A program made the translations under genes and the position numbers. From JADJOY01 sp016713535 [NCBI: Deltaproteobacteria bacterium] (GTDB taxonomy: Bacteria > JADJOY01), in the NCBI GenBank assembly GCA_016713535.1, contig JADJOY010000037.1, positions 1 to 32,985 on the forward strand: a stretch of DNA of 32,985 nucleotides, given 5' to 3'. Under the pieces are notes generated by a model, which saw nothing but the letters and a program-made list of their open reading frames with translations, made no database searches and was not told where the DNA came from. This document shows, in pieces, positions 10,128 to 18,630 of the stretch; the first letter of the stretch is position 1; every line of letters starts with the position of its first letter.

Positions 10128-10258
10128 CCTCAGCGCCGAAGGTGGGAAGAACGAGCGCACCGGACCGAGCCACCTCCACGTCGGCTGGTCCTTGGATCGA
10201 GCCGGCCACCGGAATCGCCACGAGTCGTGTTCCTGCTCTTCGTCGCGGTGAGCGCGCC

Positions 10259-12767
10259 ATGACGATCCATGAGACCGCGCGGTGCATCTGCGTTGCGTTC
10301 ATGGCTTGCTCGGTGGATACCGGGTGCACCGGCCCCACGGTGACTTCGATCGAGCCGGGCGCGGCGGCGGTGGGGGAATCCGTCACCATCGCCGGAAGCC
10401 ACTTCGGAACCACCCAGGGCCCGAGCATCGTCCGATTCAACGGCCTAAGCGCCGGGGCTGCCGTGACGTGGTCTGACGGCGAGATCGCGGTGGCGGTTCC
10501 AGCGGGCGCGCAGACGGGCCCACTGCTCGTGGAGGTCGGCGGCCTGATCAGCGGACCGAAGCCGTTCGTCGTGTCGCGACCTCGGTTGGCGGCCGTTCGC
10601 GATGCGACTCGGCTTCCAGCACCGCCCGATGAGGCTGGCCTGGGGTTCTGTACCAGCCCGGCGGCCTCCATCGAGCCTCGTGTCGGATCGTCAAGCACGA
10701 GCTCCCAGCACACCTCCTTCGCAGTCGACCTGAACGGCGACGACAACGTGGACATCCTTCAGGGCCGGGGCGCCCAGCTCTGCCGTTACTTGGGTGACGG
10801 GGCCGGTCGCATCACGTCCGCCCTCTGCGCGGACGTGCAGTCGGCCGGCATCGGCGGGATCACCGCGGATCGAATCGACGGCGACTCCATCGCCGACATC
10901 ATCTTCGCCGATACGTTCAACGACCGGATCGGGATCATCCACGGAGACGGCCTCGGTGGGCTCGCTCAGCCCGTGTTTTTCCCGGCGGGCCAGCGCCCCG
11001 GGTATCCCCTCGCGGTGGACTTCGATCGGGACGGGGACCTCGACATCGCGGTGCTCGGTTTCGGGAACACGCACGCCGTCCAGGTCCTCTACGGCGACGG
11101 ATCGGGTGGGTTCTCCGCTCCCACGCCCTTTCCCGTGGCGACACGCGTCCACTCGATCGCCGCCGGTGACCTCGACGGCGATTCGTACCCGGACATCGTC
11201 GTCAGCGACCCTGCCTTCAATCTCGGCGATCCAGGCCAGCTCTCGATCCTACTGAACGACGGACTCGGCGGGTTCCTGCCCGAGACGCGGATCACGACCG
11301 ATCTCGAGCCCACCGGGCTGGTCATCGAGGACTTCAACCGAGACGGGCACGCCGACATCGCGGTCGCCCACGATCTCTTCACCACCACCGACAACTCGGT
11401 CGAGGTGTTCCTCGGCGACGGCACAGGTGCGTTCTCCGCTCCGTTGAGGATCCCCGCATACCCGGCGCAGGGGCTCGCGACCGCCGATTTCAATGGGGAC
11501 GCGATCGCGGACCTGGTCGTGGGGGGCGCCGCCACGTACCTGGGCTTCGGCAATGGCGACTTCCTGCTGTGGGACGCCTCGAGCAGCCTCGGGGGCCAAG
11601 GCGTCGTCACCGCCGATTTCGACCGCGATGGCCGTCTCGACGTCTACACCTCGAGCGGTAACTTCGGGGAAGCGGTGCTGCTCGGTGACGGAGCCGGCGG
11701 GCTCGGCTCCGCGACCTGGATCAACCTGGCGCCAGCCATCGGCGCCCCGCGCGGACTGGCTGCCGGTGATTGGAACGGCGATGGCGACCTGGACCTCGCC
11801 ACCGTGATCGCCTCCGCGCCCACCGATCAGCTCCAGATCCTCCTCGGCGACGGACGAGGCGGGTTCAGTAGCAGCCTGGCGCCCCTGAGCCAGAGCAACC
11901 CTGGATTCCTCGCGAGCGGGGACTTCGACGCCGACGGAGACGCGGACCTGGTGCGATTTCGGCAGGTGGGTGTGGACTACTACCTCGACGTCCACCTCGG
12001 CCACGGGGATGGCACGTTCGACGTGCCCGGTATCCCGATCACCATCGGAGACTACGCGTATTCGATCGCGGTCGCCGATCTGGACCTCGACGGGCGCGAC
12101 GATGTCGTGCTCGCCAGCCTCTCCGGGATCCAGCGGCTGCGCTCGAACGGCGACGGCAGCTTCACGCTGGCGCCCATCTATCCGTTCACGACCCCCGGCT
12201 GGGAAGCGCTCGCCGTGGGCCTGCTCAACGCGGACCCGTACCCGGACATCGTGTTCAAGGGGGCGTCGGCGAGCTCCGACGGCGACATGCGCGTCCTCCT
12301 TTCGGATGGCGCTGGCGGCTACACGCTCGCGGCAACGTTCCGAAGCCAACGATGGACGGGTGTACCTCGGCGACGTCGACGGCGACGGTCACCTCGACCT
12401 CGTCGATCACGACCTCGCCCAGACACATCCGGCGAGCTACCGCGTGCGGTTGGGCGATGGCTCCGGCGGGTTCAGCACGCCGGTCGAATCCCTCTACCAG
12501 GGCGATCTTCTCGCGGTGGCCGACCTCGATGGTGACGGACGGACGGACGCGATCGGGACGACGACCTTCAGCGTGTGGATCGGCCTCGGCACCGCGGGCG
12601 GTGGCTTCCTCGCCACGCCGGACTGCTACTTCCACTACTCGCCCATCGATGCGGCGGTCGGGACGTTCGACGACGACGGAACCGTGGACGTGGCGTTCAC
12701 CAACGCGTTCGATCAGCTCCACCTCTTCCTCGGCGACGGCGCCGGAGGGTTCGTCGACCGCGACTGA
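10259..12767 (+). CDS. FG-GAP/VCBS-repeat lipoprotein with IPT/TIG domain, copy 2 (one frameshift)
   Basis: The start MTIHETARCICVAFMACSVD then TGC gives a lipobox-like signal. The architecture is the same as copy 1: an IPT/TIG domain at about residues 25-105 and then calcium-binding FG-GAP repeats to the end (GDGAGGFVDRD). A frame change near 12343 separates LLSDGAGGYTLAATF from EANDGRVYLGDVDGDG; copy 1 reads PANDGKVLVGDVDGDG there, so this is a small indel and not a domain border. The first 1.1 kb is almost the same as copy 1 in DNA, but the signal peptide and everything after the seventh or so repeat differ clearly. The gene follows copy 1 by 131 bp on the same strand. It is a likely cell-surface beta-propeller; the ligand is unknown. 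Confidence 0.85.
10325..11427 (+). repeat. Near-identical 1.1-kb direct repeat, copy B
   Basis: Partner of 7697-8797. Both limits are sharp. Upstream, the signal-peptide codons are unrelated. Downstream, identity falls to ordinary paralogue level within a few codons. Confidence 0.9.
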
Positions 12768-12813
12768 CCCCGGCGCCCACGACCGCGGCGAAACGCGTTA
12801 CCTTCCCGCGATC

Positions 12814-13602
12814 ATGCCGACGACGCCCGCGCCCAAGGTCATCCCGGTCCCGCAGCTCTCCGACAACTACGCGTACCTGGTGGTGAACGAGTCCACCGGC
12901 GACGCGATCGCGATCGATCCCGCCGAGGCGGGGCCGCTGCTCGAAGCGGCCGAACAGGCCGGCGCGTCGATCAACACGATCTTCAACACCCACCACCACC
13001 TCGACCACTGCGGCGCCAACGAGGAGCTCGGCAACGCCACGGGTGCCCCGGTGCAGGCCTCCGCGATCGAGGGCGACAAGATCCCCGGGCTCGCGGTGGC
13101 GCTCGAGCCGGGGCAGATGGTGGACGTGAACGGCTTCACCGCGAAGGTGCTGCGGCTGCCGGGCCACACCGACGGCCACGTGGGCTACCTCTTCGGCAAG
13201 GACCTCTTCTCCGGCGACGTGCTCTTCGTCGCGGGCTGCGGGCGGATCTTCGAGGGCACGCCGGCCGAGATGTACGAGAGCCTGAACGCCACCATCGGTG
13301 CGCTCTCGGACGACACGCGGGTGTGGTGCGGCCACGAATACACGGTGAAGAACCTCGAGTTCGCGGCGACCCTCGAGCCCGCCAACGCGGCGATCGCCGC
13401 GCGCCTCGCGCGCGCCCGCGAGCAGCGCGCCGCCGGACAGCCCACGATCCCCAGCACCATCGGCGAGGAGAAGGCGTTCAACCCGTTCCTGCGCGTCACG
13501 TCTCCCGAGCTCATCGCCACGCTGGTGGCGAAGGATCCCGCGCAGGCGACCGACCCGGTGTCGGTGTTCGCCGCGGTCCGCAAGCTCAAGGACAACTTTT
13601 GA
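12814..13602 (+). CDS. gloB: Hydroxyacylglutathione hydrolase (glyoxalase II)
   Basis: This 262-residue metallo-beta-lactamase-fold enzyme carries the binuclear metal motif T-H60-H61-H62-L-D64-H65 (FNTHHHLDHCGAN). Later ligands are in LRLPGHTDGHVGYL, LFSGDVLF and VWCGHEY. The C-terminal glyoxalase II extension has KAFNPFLR, the usual substrate-binding segment. It hydrolyses S-D-lactoylglutathione to D-lactate and glutathione in the cytosol. It starts 46 bp after the FG-GAP gene and is followed after 23 bp by a flavoprotein gene on the same strand. A TACCTT box at 12799-12804 ends 9 nt before the ATG, which would fit a leaderless or very short-leader transcript. The length and motifs are normal. 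Confidence 0.95.
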   Translation: MPTTPAPKVIPVPQLSDNYAYLVVNESTGDAIAIDPAEAGPLLEAAEQAGASINTIFNTHHHLDHCGANEELGNATGAPVQASAIEGDKIPGLAVALEPGQMVDVNGFTAKVLRLPGHTDGHVGYLFGKDLFSGDVLFVAGCGRIFEGTPAEMYESLNATIGALSDDTRVWCGHEYTVKNLEFAATLEPANAAIAARLARAREQRAAGQPTIPSTIGEEKAFNPFLRVTSPELIATLVAKDPAQATDPVSVFAAVRKLKDNF

Positions 13603-13625
13603 CACAACCTTCGGAGGCTGATCTC

Positions 13626-14024
13626 ATGGCAGCGACGATCCCCGAGAGTCACCGCGACCTGTTCGAGAAGAAGGCGTTCGCCCACCTGGCCACGCTCATG
13701 CCCGACGGCAGCCCGCAGGTGAACCCCGTGTGGGTGGACTTCGACGGCACCCACGTGGTCTTCAACACCGCGCGCGGGCGCTGGAAGGACAAGAACCTGC
13801 AGCGCGACGGACGCGTGGCGATCGAGATCCTCGATCCCGACAACCCGTACCGCTACCTGCAGGTGCGCGGGAAGATCGTCGACATCACCGAGGTGGGCGC
13901 CGACGACGTCATCGACAAGCTCGCCAAGAAGTACCTGGACGCCGACAAGTACCCGTTCCGCCAGCCCGGCGAGGTCCGCGTGACCTACAAGATCGAGCCG
14001 GCGAGCGTGAACGCGCACGGCTGA
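13626..14024 (+). CDS. PPOX-class (F420-type) flavin-barrel oxidoreductase
   Basis: The protein has 132 residues with the split-barrel fold of pyridoxamine 5'-phosphate oxidase-like proteins. Its start, AFAHLATLMPDGSPQVNPVW and then VDFDGTHVVFNTARGRWKDK, matches the Rv1155-like subgroup (TIGR03618), which binds F420 rather than FMN. The central ILDPDNPYRYLQVRGKI strand and the ending RVTYKIEPASV are also typical. A ribosome site (GGAGG) lies 8 nt before the ATG. It probably shares a transcript with gloB. The substrate is unknown; F420 use is inferred from the family. The LLM enzyme at 30344 is a second F420-type protein in the window. Confidence 0.88.
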   Translation: MAATIPESHRDLFEKKAFAHLATLMPDGSPQVNPVWVDFDGTHVVFNTARGRWKDKNLQRDGRVAIEILDPDNPYRYLQVRGKIVDITEVGADDVIDKLAKKYLDADKYPFRQPGEVRVTYKIEPASVNAHG

Positions 14025-14075
14025 CGACACGAAACGAATCAGGGGTCGGGGAAACCTCTCGAGGAGACGTTCCAC

Positions 14076-14450
14076 ATGTTGCGAAGTGAGCCCGAAGTCC
14101 TCGAACGACGCGAATTCCTGACCTCGATCGGCCGGCTGGCGCTGGTGGCGACGGCCGGCCTGACCCTCACCGGCTGCGGCAGCACCGACACCACCGACGA
14201 CGGCGACGGCTTCACCGTCACCTCGAGCCTGGCGAGCGGCCACACCCACGCGATCTTCGTCGTCCTCGACGACCTCGCATCGCCGCCCACGAACGGCACC
14301 AGCTACCAGAGCACGGCGACCAACGCGCACTTCCACGTGGTGGTGCTCACCAAGGCGCAGCTCACGGCGATCGACGAGGGCGCGGTGCTGACCGTCACCA
14401 GCACGGTGTCCGACGGACACCAGCACGCGTTCAGCATCCAGAAGCCGTGA
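14076..14450 (+). CDS. Small exported lipoprotein with paired histidines
   Basis: The protein has 124 residues. The N-terminus contains RREFLTSIGRLALVATAG and then LTLTGC, so a Tat-like signal ending in a lipobox is likely. The mature part is short and beta-rich, with three His pairs: SGHTHAIFV, NAHFHVVVL and DGHQHAFSI. The regular spacing of His-x-His in three similar strands suggests a metal- or cofactor-binding repeat. A ribosome site (GAGGAGA) lies about 9 nt before the ATG. The gene lies between the PPOX gene and another lipoprotein gene on the same strand. I do not know an assigned function. Confidence 0.75.
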   Translation: MLRSEPEVLERREFLTSIGRLALVATAGLTLTGCGSTDTTDDGDGFTVTSSLASGHTHAIFVVLDDLASPPTNGTSYQSTATNAHFHVVVLTKAQLTAIDEGAVLTVTSTVSDGHQHAFSIQKP

Positions 14451-14469
14451 TTTCCCACTCCGCGATTTC

Positions 14470-15819
14470 GTGAAGCGCCTCGCCGGACTCGTGCTCGCCG
14501 CCGCCCTCGTCGGGGGCTGCGGGGGCGACTCCGGCGGTGGCGGTGGCGCGGCTCCGGCCACGCCGGGTCCGCTCGCGGTGAAGGCGGCGGGCTACGACGC
14601 CAACCACGTCGCCTGGCACCAGACCGCCGAGTTCGGGAGCCGCGTCGAGACCCGCTTCGCGGCGCCCGACTCCACCGAGGTCGTGCTCTACGACGACCTC
14701 GGAGATTCCACGTTCTGGACCGGCCAGTACGCGGCGAGCCAGGCGTTCCGCTTCGCCGTCACCGGTGATGCCGAAGCACGCGCCAACGCGCTGCGCGCCG
14801 CGAGCGCGCTCCACCACCACTACGCCGCCACCGGCAAGCGCGGCTTCGTGGGGCGCTTCGTGGGCTCGATCGACGAGCCGGCGCTCTGGGCCTACGCGCA
14901 GCCGTGCACGGACGAGAACTGCCACGTGGTCACGGAAGGCCCGTATGCCGGCCACTTCTGGCTCGGCAACACCAGCCGCGACCAATACACGGGGTGGTTC
15001 TACGGGCTGAGCCTGGTCCACGACCTGGTCGGCGATCCCGCCACCAACGCGGTGATCGAGCAGGACATGCGCGAGGTGATCGAGCGCCTCGACGACGACC
15101 GCTGGCGGATCGTGGACGTGGACGGCGAAGACACCACCGCGGGCCCGGGGGTGCTGCCGCTCCAGCAGCTCATGTTCACGATCGCGGCCCGCGACGCGAC
15201 CGGCGACGCGGCGCTCGCGGCGCTCTTCGACCAGTCCGCCGACTTCCTGACCGCGCTCGAGCCGATCTCCACGATCACCTGGCCCAACACCTACACCGAG
15301 TACTACGGCATCAGCCTGGGCTACCTCGCGTCCTACAACCTGGTGCGGCTCGAGACCGACGCCGAGCGGCGCGCGGGGCACGTGAAGACGATGACCGAGC
15401 AGCAGTACCCGCCGGTCGCGAACACCCACCAGGTGTTCTTCGACTACGTGTGGATGGTGGAGACCGGCGAGCGGCCCGAAGCGCTGCTCGCCGACGCGCG
15501 CAGCTCGCTCTTCGAGTTCCCCGACGCGCCCAAGCGGCGCATCCATCCGTATCACCCGCCGATGGAGAAGGACCCGCTCTCGGTGATCGCGGGGCCGCTG
15601 CTGACGGCGCTCGGGCTCGGCGACGTGATCGACATCGGCCCGCGCTCGAAGGACCCGTACCCGATGAGCCAGCGCTGTGTTTCGGGCGACTACTGGCAGG
15701 CGAGCCCGTGGACGCTCGAGTGCGGCGGCGACGACCCCGCGTTCGAGTACGCCGGCGAGGACTACCTCCACGCCTACTGGATGGGCCGCTACCACGGCTT
15801 CCTGACCGCCGCGGACTGA
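14470..15819 (+). CDS. Lipoprotein of unknown function, probable helical toroid
   Basis: The protein has 449 residues. GTG 14470 starts VKRLAGLVLAAALVGGCGGD, a clear lipoprotein signal followed by a Gly/Ser linker. The rest is mostly helical and rich in Trp, Tyr and His (for example DSTFWTGQYAASQAFRFAV, TSRDQYTGWFYGLSLVHDLV, ITWPNTYTEYYGISLGYLA, HAYWMGRYHGFL). This pattern resembles alpha/alpha-toroid glycan-active or terpenoid-type folds, but no catalytic motif can be assigned. The start is only 20 bp after the preceding stop, so the two genes are probably co-transcribed. The stop is followed within 21 bp by palindrome locus 3. Confidence 0.75.
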   Translation: MKRLAGLVLAAALVGGCGGDSGGGGGAAPATPGPLAVKAAGYDANHVAWHQTAEFGSRVETRFAAPDSTEVVLYDDLGDSTFWTGQYAASQAFRFAVTGDAEARANALRAASALHHHYAATGKRGFVGRFVGSIDEPALWAYAQPCTDENCHVVTEGPYAGHFWLGNTSRDQYTGWFYGLSLVHDLVGDPATNAVIEQDMREVIERLDDDRWRIVDVDGEDTTAGPGVLPLQQLMFTIAARDATGDAALAALFDQSADFLTALEPISTITWPNTYTEYYGISLGYLASYNLVRLETDAERRAGHVKTMTEQQYPPVANTHQVFFDYVWMVETGERPEALLADARSSLFEFPDAPKRRIHPYHPPMEKDPLSVIAGPLLTALGLGDVIDIGPRSKDPYPMSQRCVSGDYWQASPWTLECGGDDPAFEYAGEDYLHAYWMGRYHGFLTAAD

Positions 15820-15839
15820 GGCGACCCCAAGGTGGGGTT

Positions 15840-15995
15840 GGGCCGGCCGACGAAGCGGCCGGCCTCCAAAGCCCGTTCGATCCCGATCGGCTGGAGGGCG
15901 GCCGCTTCTGGAGGGTCGGCGCTTCGTCGCCGACCCCAGGGTAGGGTTGGGGCGGCCGACGAAGCGGCCGCCCTCCAGGAGCGGCCGCGCTCCAG
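15840..15995. repeat. BIME-like palindrome locus 3, with two half-units
   Basis: Plus unit 15840-15869 has stem GGCCGGCCG/CGGCCGGCC, apex ACGAAG and variant tail CTCCAA. A half-unit at 15891-15907 (inverted) stops at the apex and is joined directly to a full inverted unit at 15908-15937 (arms GTCGGCG/CGCCGAC). A full plus unit follows at 15949-15978 (arms GCGGCCG/CGGCCGC), and a second half-unit (plus, 15979-15995) is joined to it. Both half-units keep only the part from the last three apex bases to the CTCCAG tail. The locus separates a lipoprotein gene from the glycosyltransferase gene. Confidence 0.85.
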
Positions 15996-16010
15996 CTACC
16001 CTCGCGGCGC

Positions 16011-18630
16011 GTGACGCCCGCCTCCGCCATCCCGCGCGCCGTCTGCACCGTCGCGTCCGCCAACTACCTCGCCCACGTCCGCACCCTCGCCGCCTCGCTC
16101 GCCGCGGCGCACCCGGACGTTCCGCTCTACGTGCTGCTCTGCGATCGCACCGGCGATCGCATCGATCCCGCGCGCGAGCCGTTCCGGCTCTCGCTCGCCG
16201 AGGCGCTGCCCAACCTGCCCGCCGTCGCACCGCTCTTCTTCAAGTACGACGTCCTCGAGCTCAACACGGCGGTCAAGCCGTTCTTCTTCGAGGGGCTCCT
16301 CGAGCAGCACGGAGTCGAGCGGCTGGTCTTCCTCGACCCCGACATCTGGATCACCGGCTCCCTCGACGCCGCCTTCTCCGCCCTCGACGCCGCGTCGATC
16401 GCGCTCACGCCGCATTTGCTCGCGCCGATCGACGACCGCGCGCGCCCCTCCGAGCTCGACATCCTGCGCGCCGGCGTCTTCAACCTGGGCTTCCTCGGGC
16501 TGCGCGCCGGCGACTCCGCGCGCCACCTGCTCGCCTGGTGGAAAGCACGCCTCTACGAGCGCGGCGAGATGGCGCCCGACCGCGGCGTCCACGTCGACCA
16601 GCGCTGGATGGACCTCGCCCCCAGCTTCCACGGCGACACCGCCATCCTGCGCGATCCCACCCTCAACGCCGGCTACTGGAACCTCCACGACCGCGGTGCG
16701 GCGATCCACGCCCGCGACGGCCGCTGGCTCGTCGGCGAGCGACCGCTCTCCTTCTTCCACTTCTCGGGCTTCGATCCGCGCGAGCCCGAGCCGATCTCGC
16801 GCCACCAGGACCGCTACCGCCTCGCCGACTTCCCGGCGCTGGCGCCGCTCTTTCGCGGCTACGCCGCCGCGCTCCTCGCCAACGGCTGGGAGGCCGCACG
16901 CCACCACGAGTACGTGTACCGCCACTTCGACAACGGCGTGCGCGTTCCCGCCGCCGCGCGGCACACCTATCGCGAGCTCGGCGACGCCGCGGCGCGCTTC
17001 GGCGATCCGTTCCGCGCCGCGGGCTCGTCGAGCTTCTACGCGTGGCTGACCGAGACGGTCGTACCGCAGAGCGCCACCAGCGAGCCCGCGCTCACCCGCC
17101 TGCACCTCGCGGTGTGGCAGCGCCGCCCCGACCTGCAGCGCGTGTTCCCGCGGCCGTGGTCGGACGATCACCCGCGCGTTCGCGAGATGGCTCGTGGAGC
17201 GCGGACCGAGCGAGTGCGAGCTCGACGCCACGCTGCTGCCCGCGAGCGGCGCGGCCGTGGCGCCCGGCGGCGCGCTCGATCCGGCGCAGCGCGCGCGCCG
17301 CGCCGTCGCGCGCACCGTGCTCCGTCTCGCGGCGCCGCTCGAGCCGCGCCTGCTCGAGCGCTTCGGCAAGCACTCGCCCGCGATCCAGCGGGCGCGCGCG
17401 TGGAAGAAGCGCCTGCGCAGCGAGACCTCGCCGGTCGAGGAGGCCACGGGATCGGGCGGCCCGGCTCCCGCGCCTCCCGCCGCATCGCCGCCGCAGCTCC
17501 CCTTCGGCGTGAACCTCGCCGGCTACGTGCGTGGCGAGTTCGGGGTCGCGGAGATGGCGCGCGCCTCGGCGGCGGCGCTGGCCGCCGTGGGCGTGCCGCA
17601 CGTGCTGATCGAGGCCAGGACGCACGTCCACCGCCACCTGGATCCGCGCGTCACCGCGGTCAGCGACGCGAACCCGTTCGGCATCAACCTGATCCACGTC
17701 AACGCCGATCAGGTCCACGCCTTCCGCGAGCAGCGCGGGCCGGGCTTCTTCCAGGACCGCCGCAACATCGGCGTGTGGTTCTGGGAGGTCGAGCCCTTCC
17801 CGTCGCGCTGGCCCGACGCGTTCCGCGCCCTCGACGAGATCTGGGTCGCGAGCCGTCACGTCCACACGATCGTGTCGCGCGCCTCGCCCATCCCCGTGGT
17901 CCACGTGCCGTTCCCGCTCCACGTCGCGGCCACGCCGCTCCCACTCGAGCGCGCGCGCTACGGCATCCCCGGCGACGCCTTCGCGTTCCTCTTCCACTTC
18001 GACTTCCTGAGCGAGCTCGAGCGCAAGAACCCCCTCGGCGCGGTGCGCGCGTTCCAGCGCGCCTTCGCCGGCGGCGAGCCGGTGGCGCTGGTGGTCAAGT
18101 CGATCAACTCGGAGCACGCGCCCGAAGCGCTCGCGCGGCTGCGCGAGGCGATCGGCGGCGACGCGCGGATCGTCCACCTCGACGGCCACGTGACCCGCGA
18201 CGAGCTGCTGTCCTTGGTCGCCGGCTGCGACGGCTACCTGTCGCTTCACCGCGCCGAGGGGCTCGGACTCGGCCTCGCCGAGGCTCTCTCGTTTGGTAAG
18301 CCAGTCGTGGCCACGGGATATTCGGGCAACCTCGACTTCATGACGCCGAGCAACTCGTTCCTGGTGGGCTACGAGCTGGTGACCCTCGACCACGACCACG
18401 GCCCGTACGCGGCGGGCAGCCGCTGGGCCGAGCCCGACCTCGGCCACGCCGCCGAGCTCTTGCGCATGGTGGTGCGCTACCCCGACCTCGGCCACGCGCG
18501 CGGCGCGCGCGGCGCGCGCGAGCTCGCCGCCGAGTGGAGCGCCGCCCGCGCCGGGCGCGCGATGCTCGAGCGGCTCCGCCTCGTGGCGCCCGACCTGGCG
18601 ATCGTCGAGGCGCACGCCGACACGCCATGA
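16011..18630 (+). CDS. Two-domain glycosyltransferase (GT-A-like plus GT4-like), one frameshift
   Basis: Frame 1 starts at GTG 16011 and runs to about 17185. It holds a GT-A-type domain: ASANYLAHVRTLAASLAAAH, a DxD motif in VFLDPDIWITGSL (about residue 110), and HVDQRWMDLAPSF. A single indel near 17185 moves the reading into the frame WLVERGPSECELDATLLP, which continues to TGA 18630. The second half is a GT-B, GT4-like domain: GVNLAGYVRGEFGVAEMARA, then FDFLSELERKNPLGAVRAFQ, then EGLGLGLAE (the E-x7-E motif) and SFGKPVVATGYSGN. The two domains probably build or extend a surface polysaccharide. The stop overlaps the next start (ATGA), implying translational coupling. Confidence 0.85.

Noticed and set aside
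7631-12767. Programmed frameshifting in the FG-GAP genes
   Set aside because: The breaks are at different places in the two copies and equal simple one- or two-base indels; no conserved slippery site is seen.
14431-16230. Long minus-strand open frame opposite the 449-residue lipoprotein
   Set aside because: The plus-strand gene has a signal peptide, start and coherent composition. The minus frame is GC-biased shadow and runs through palindromes.
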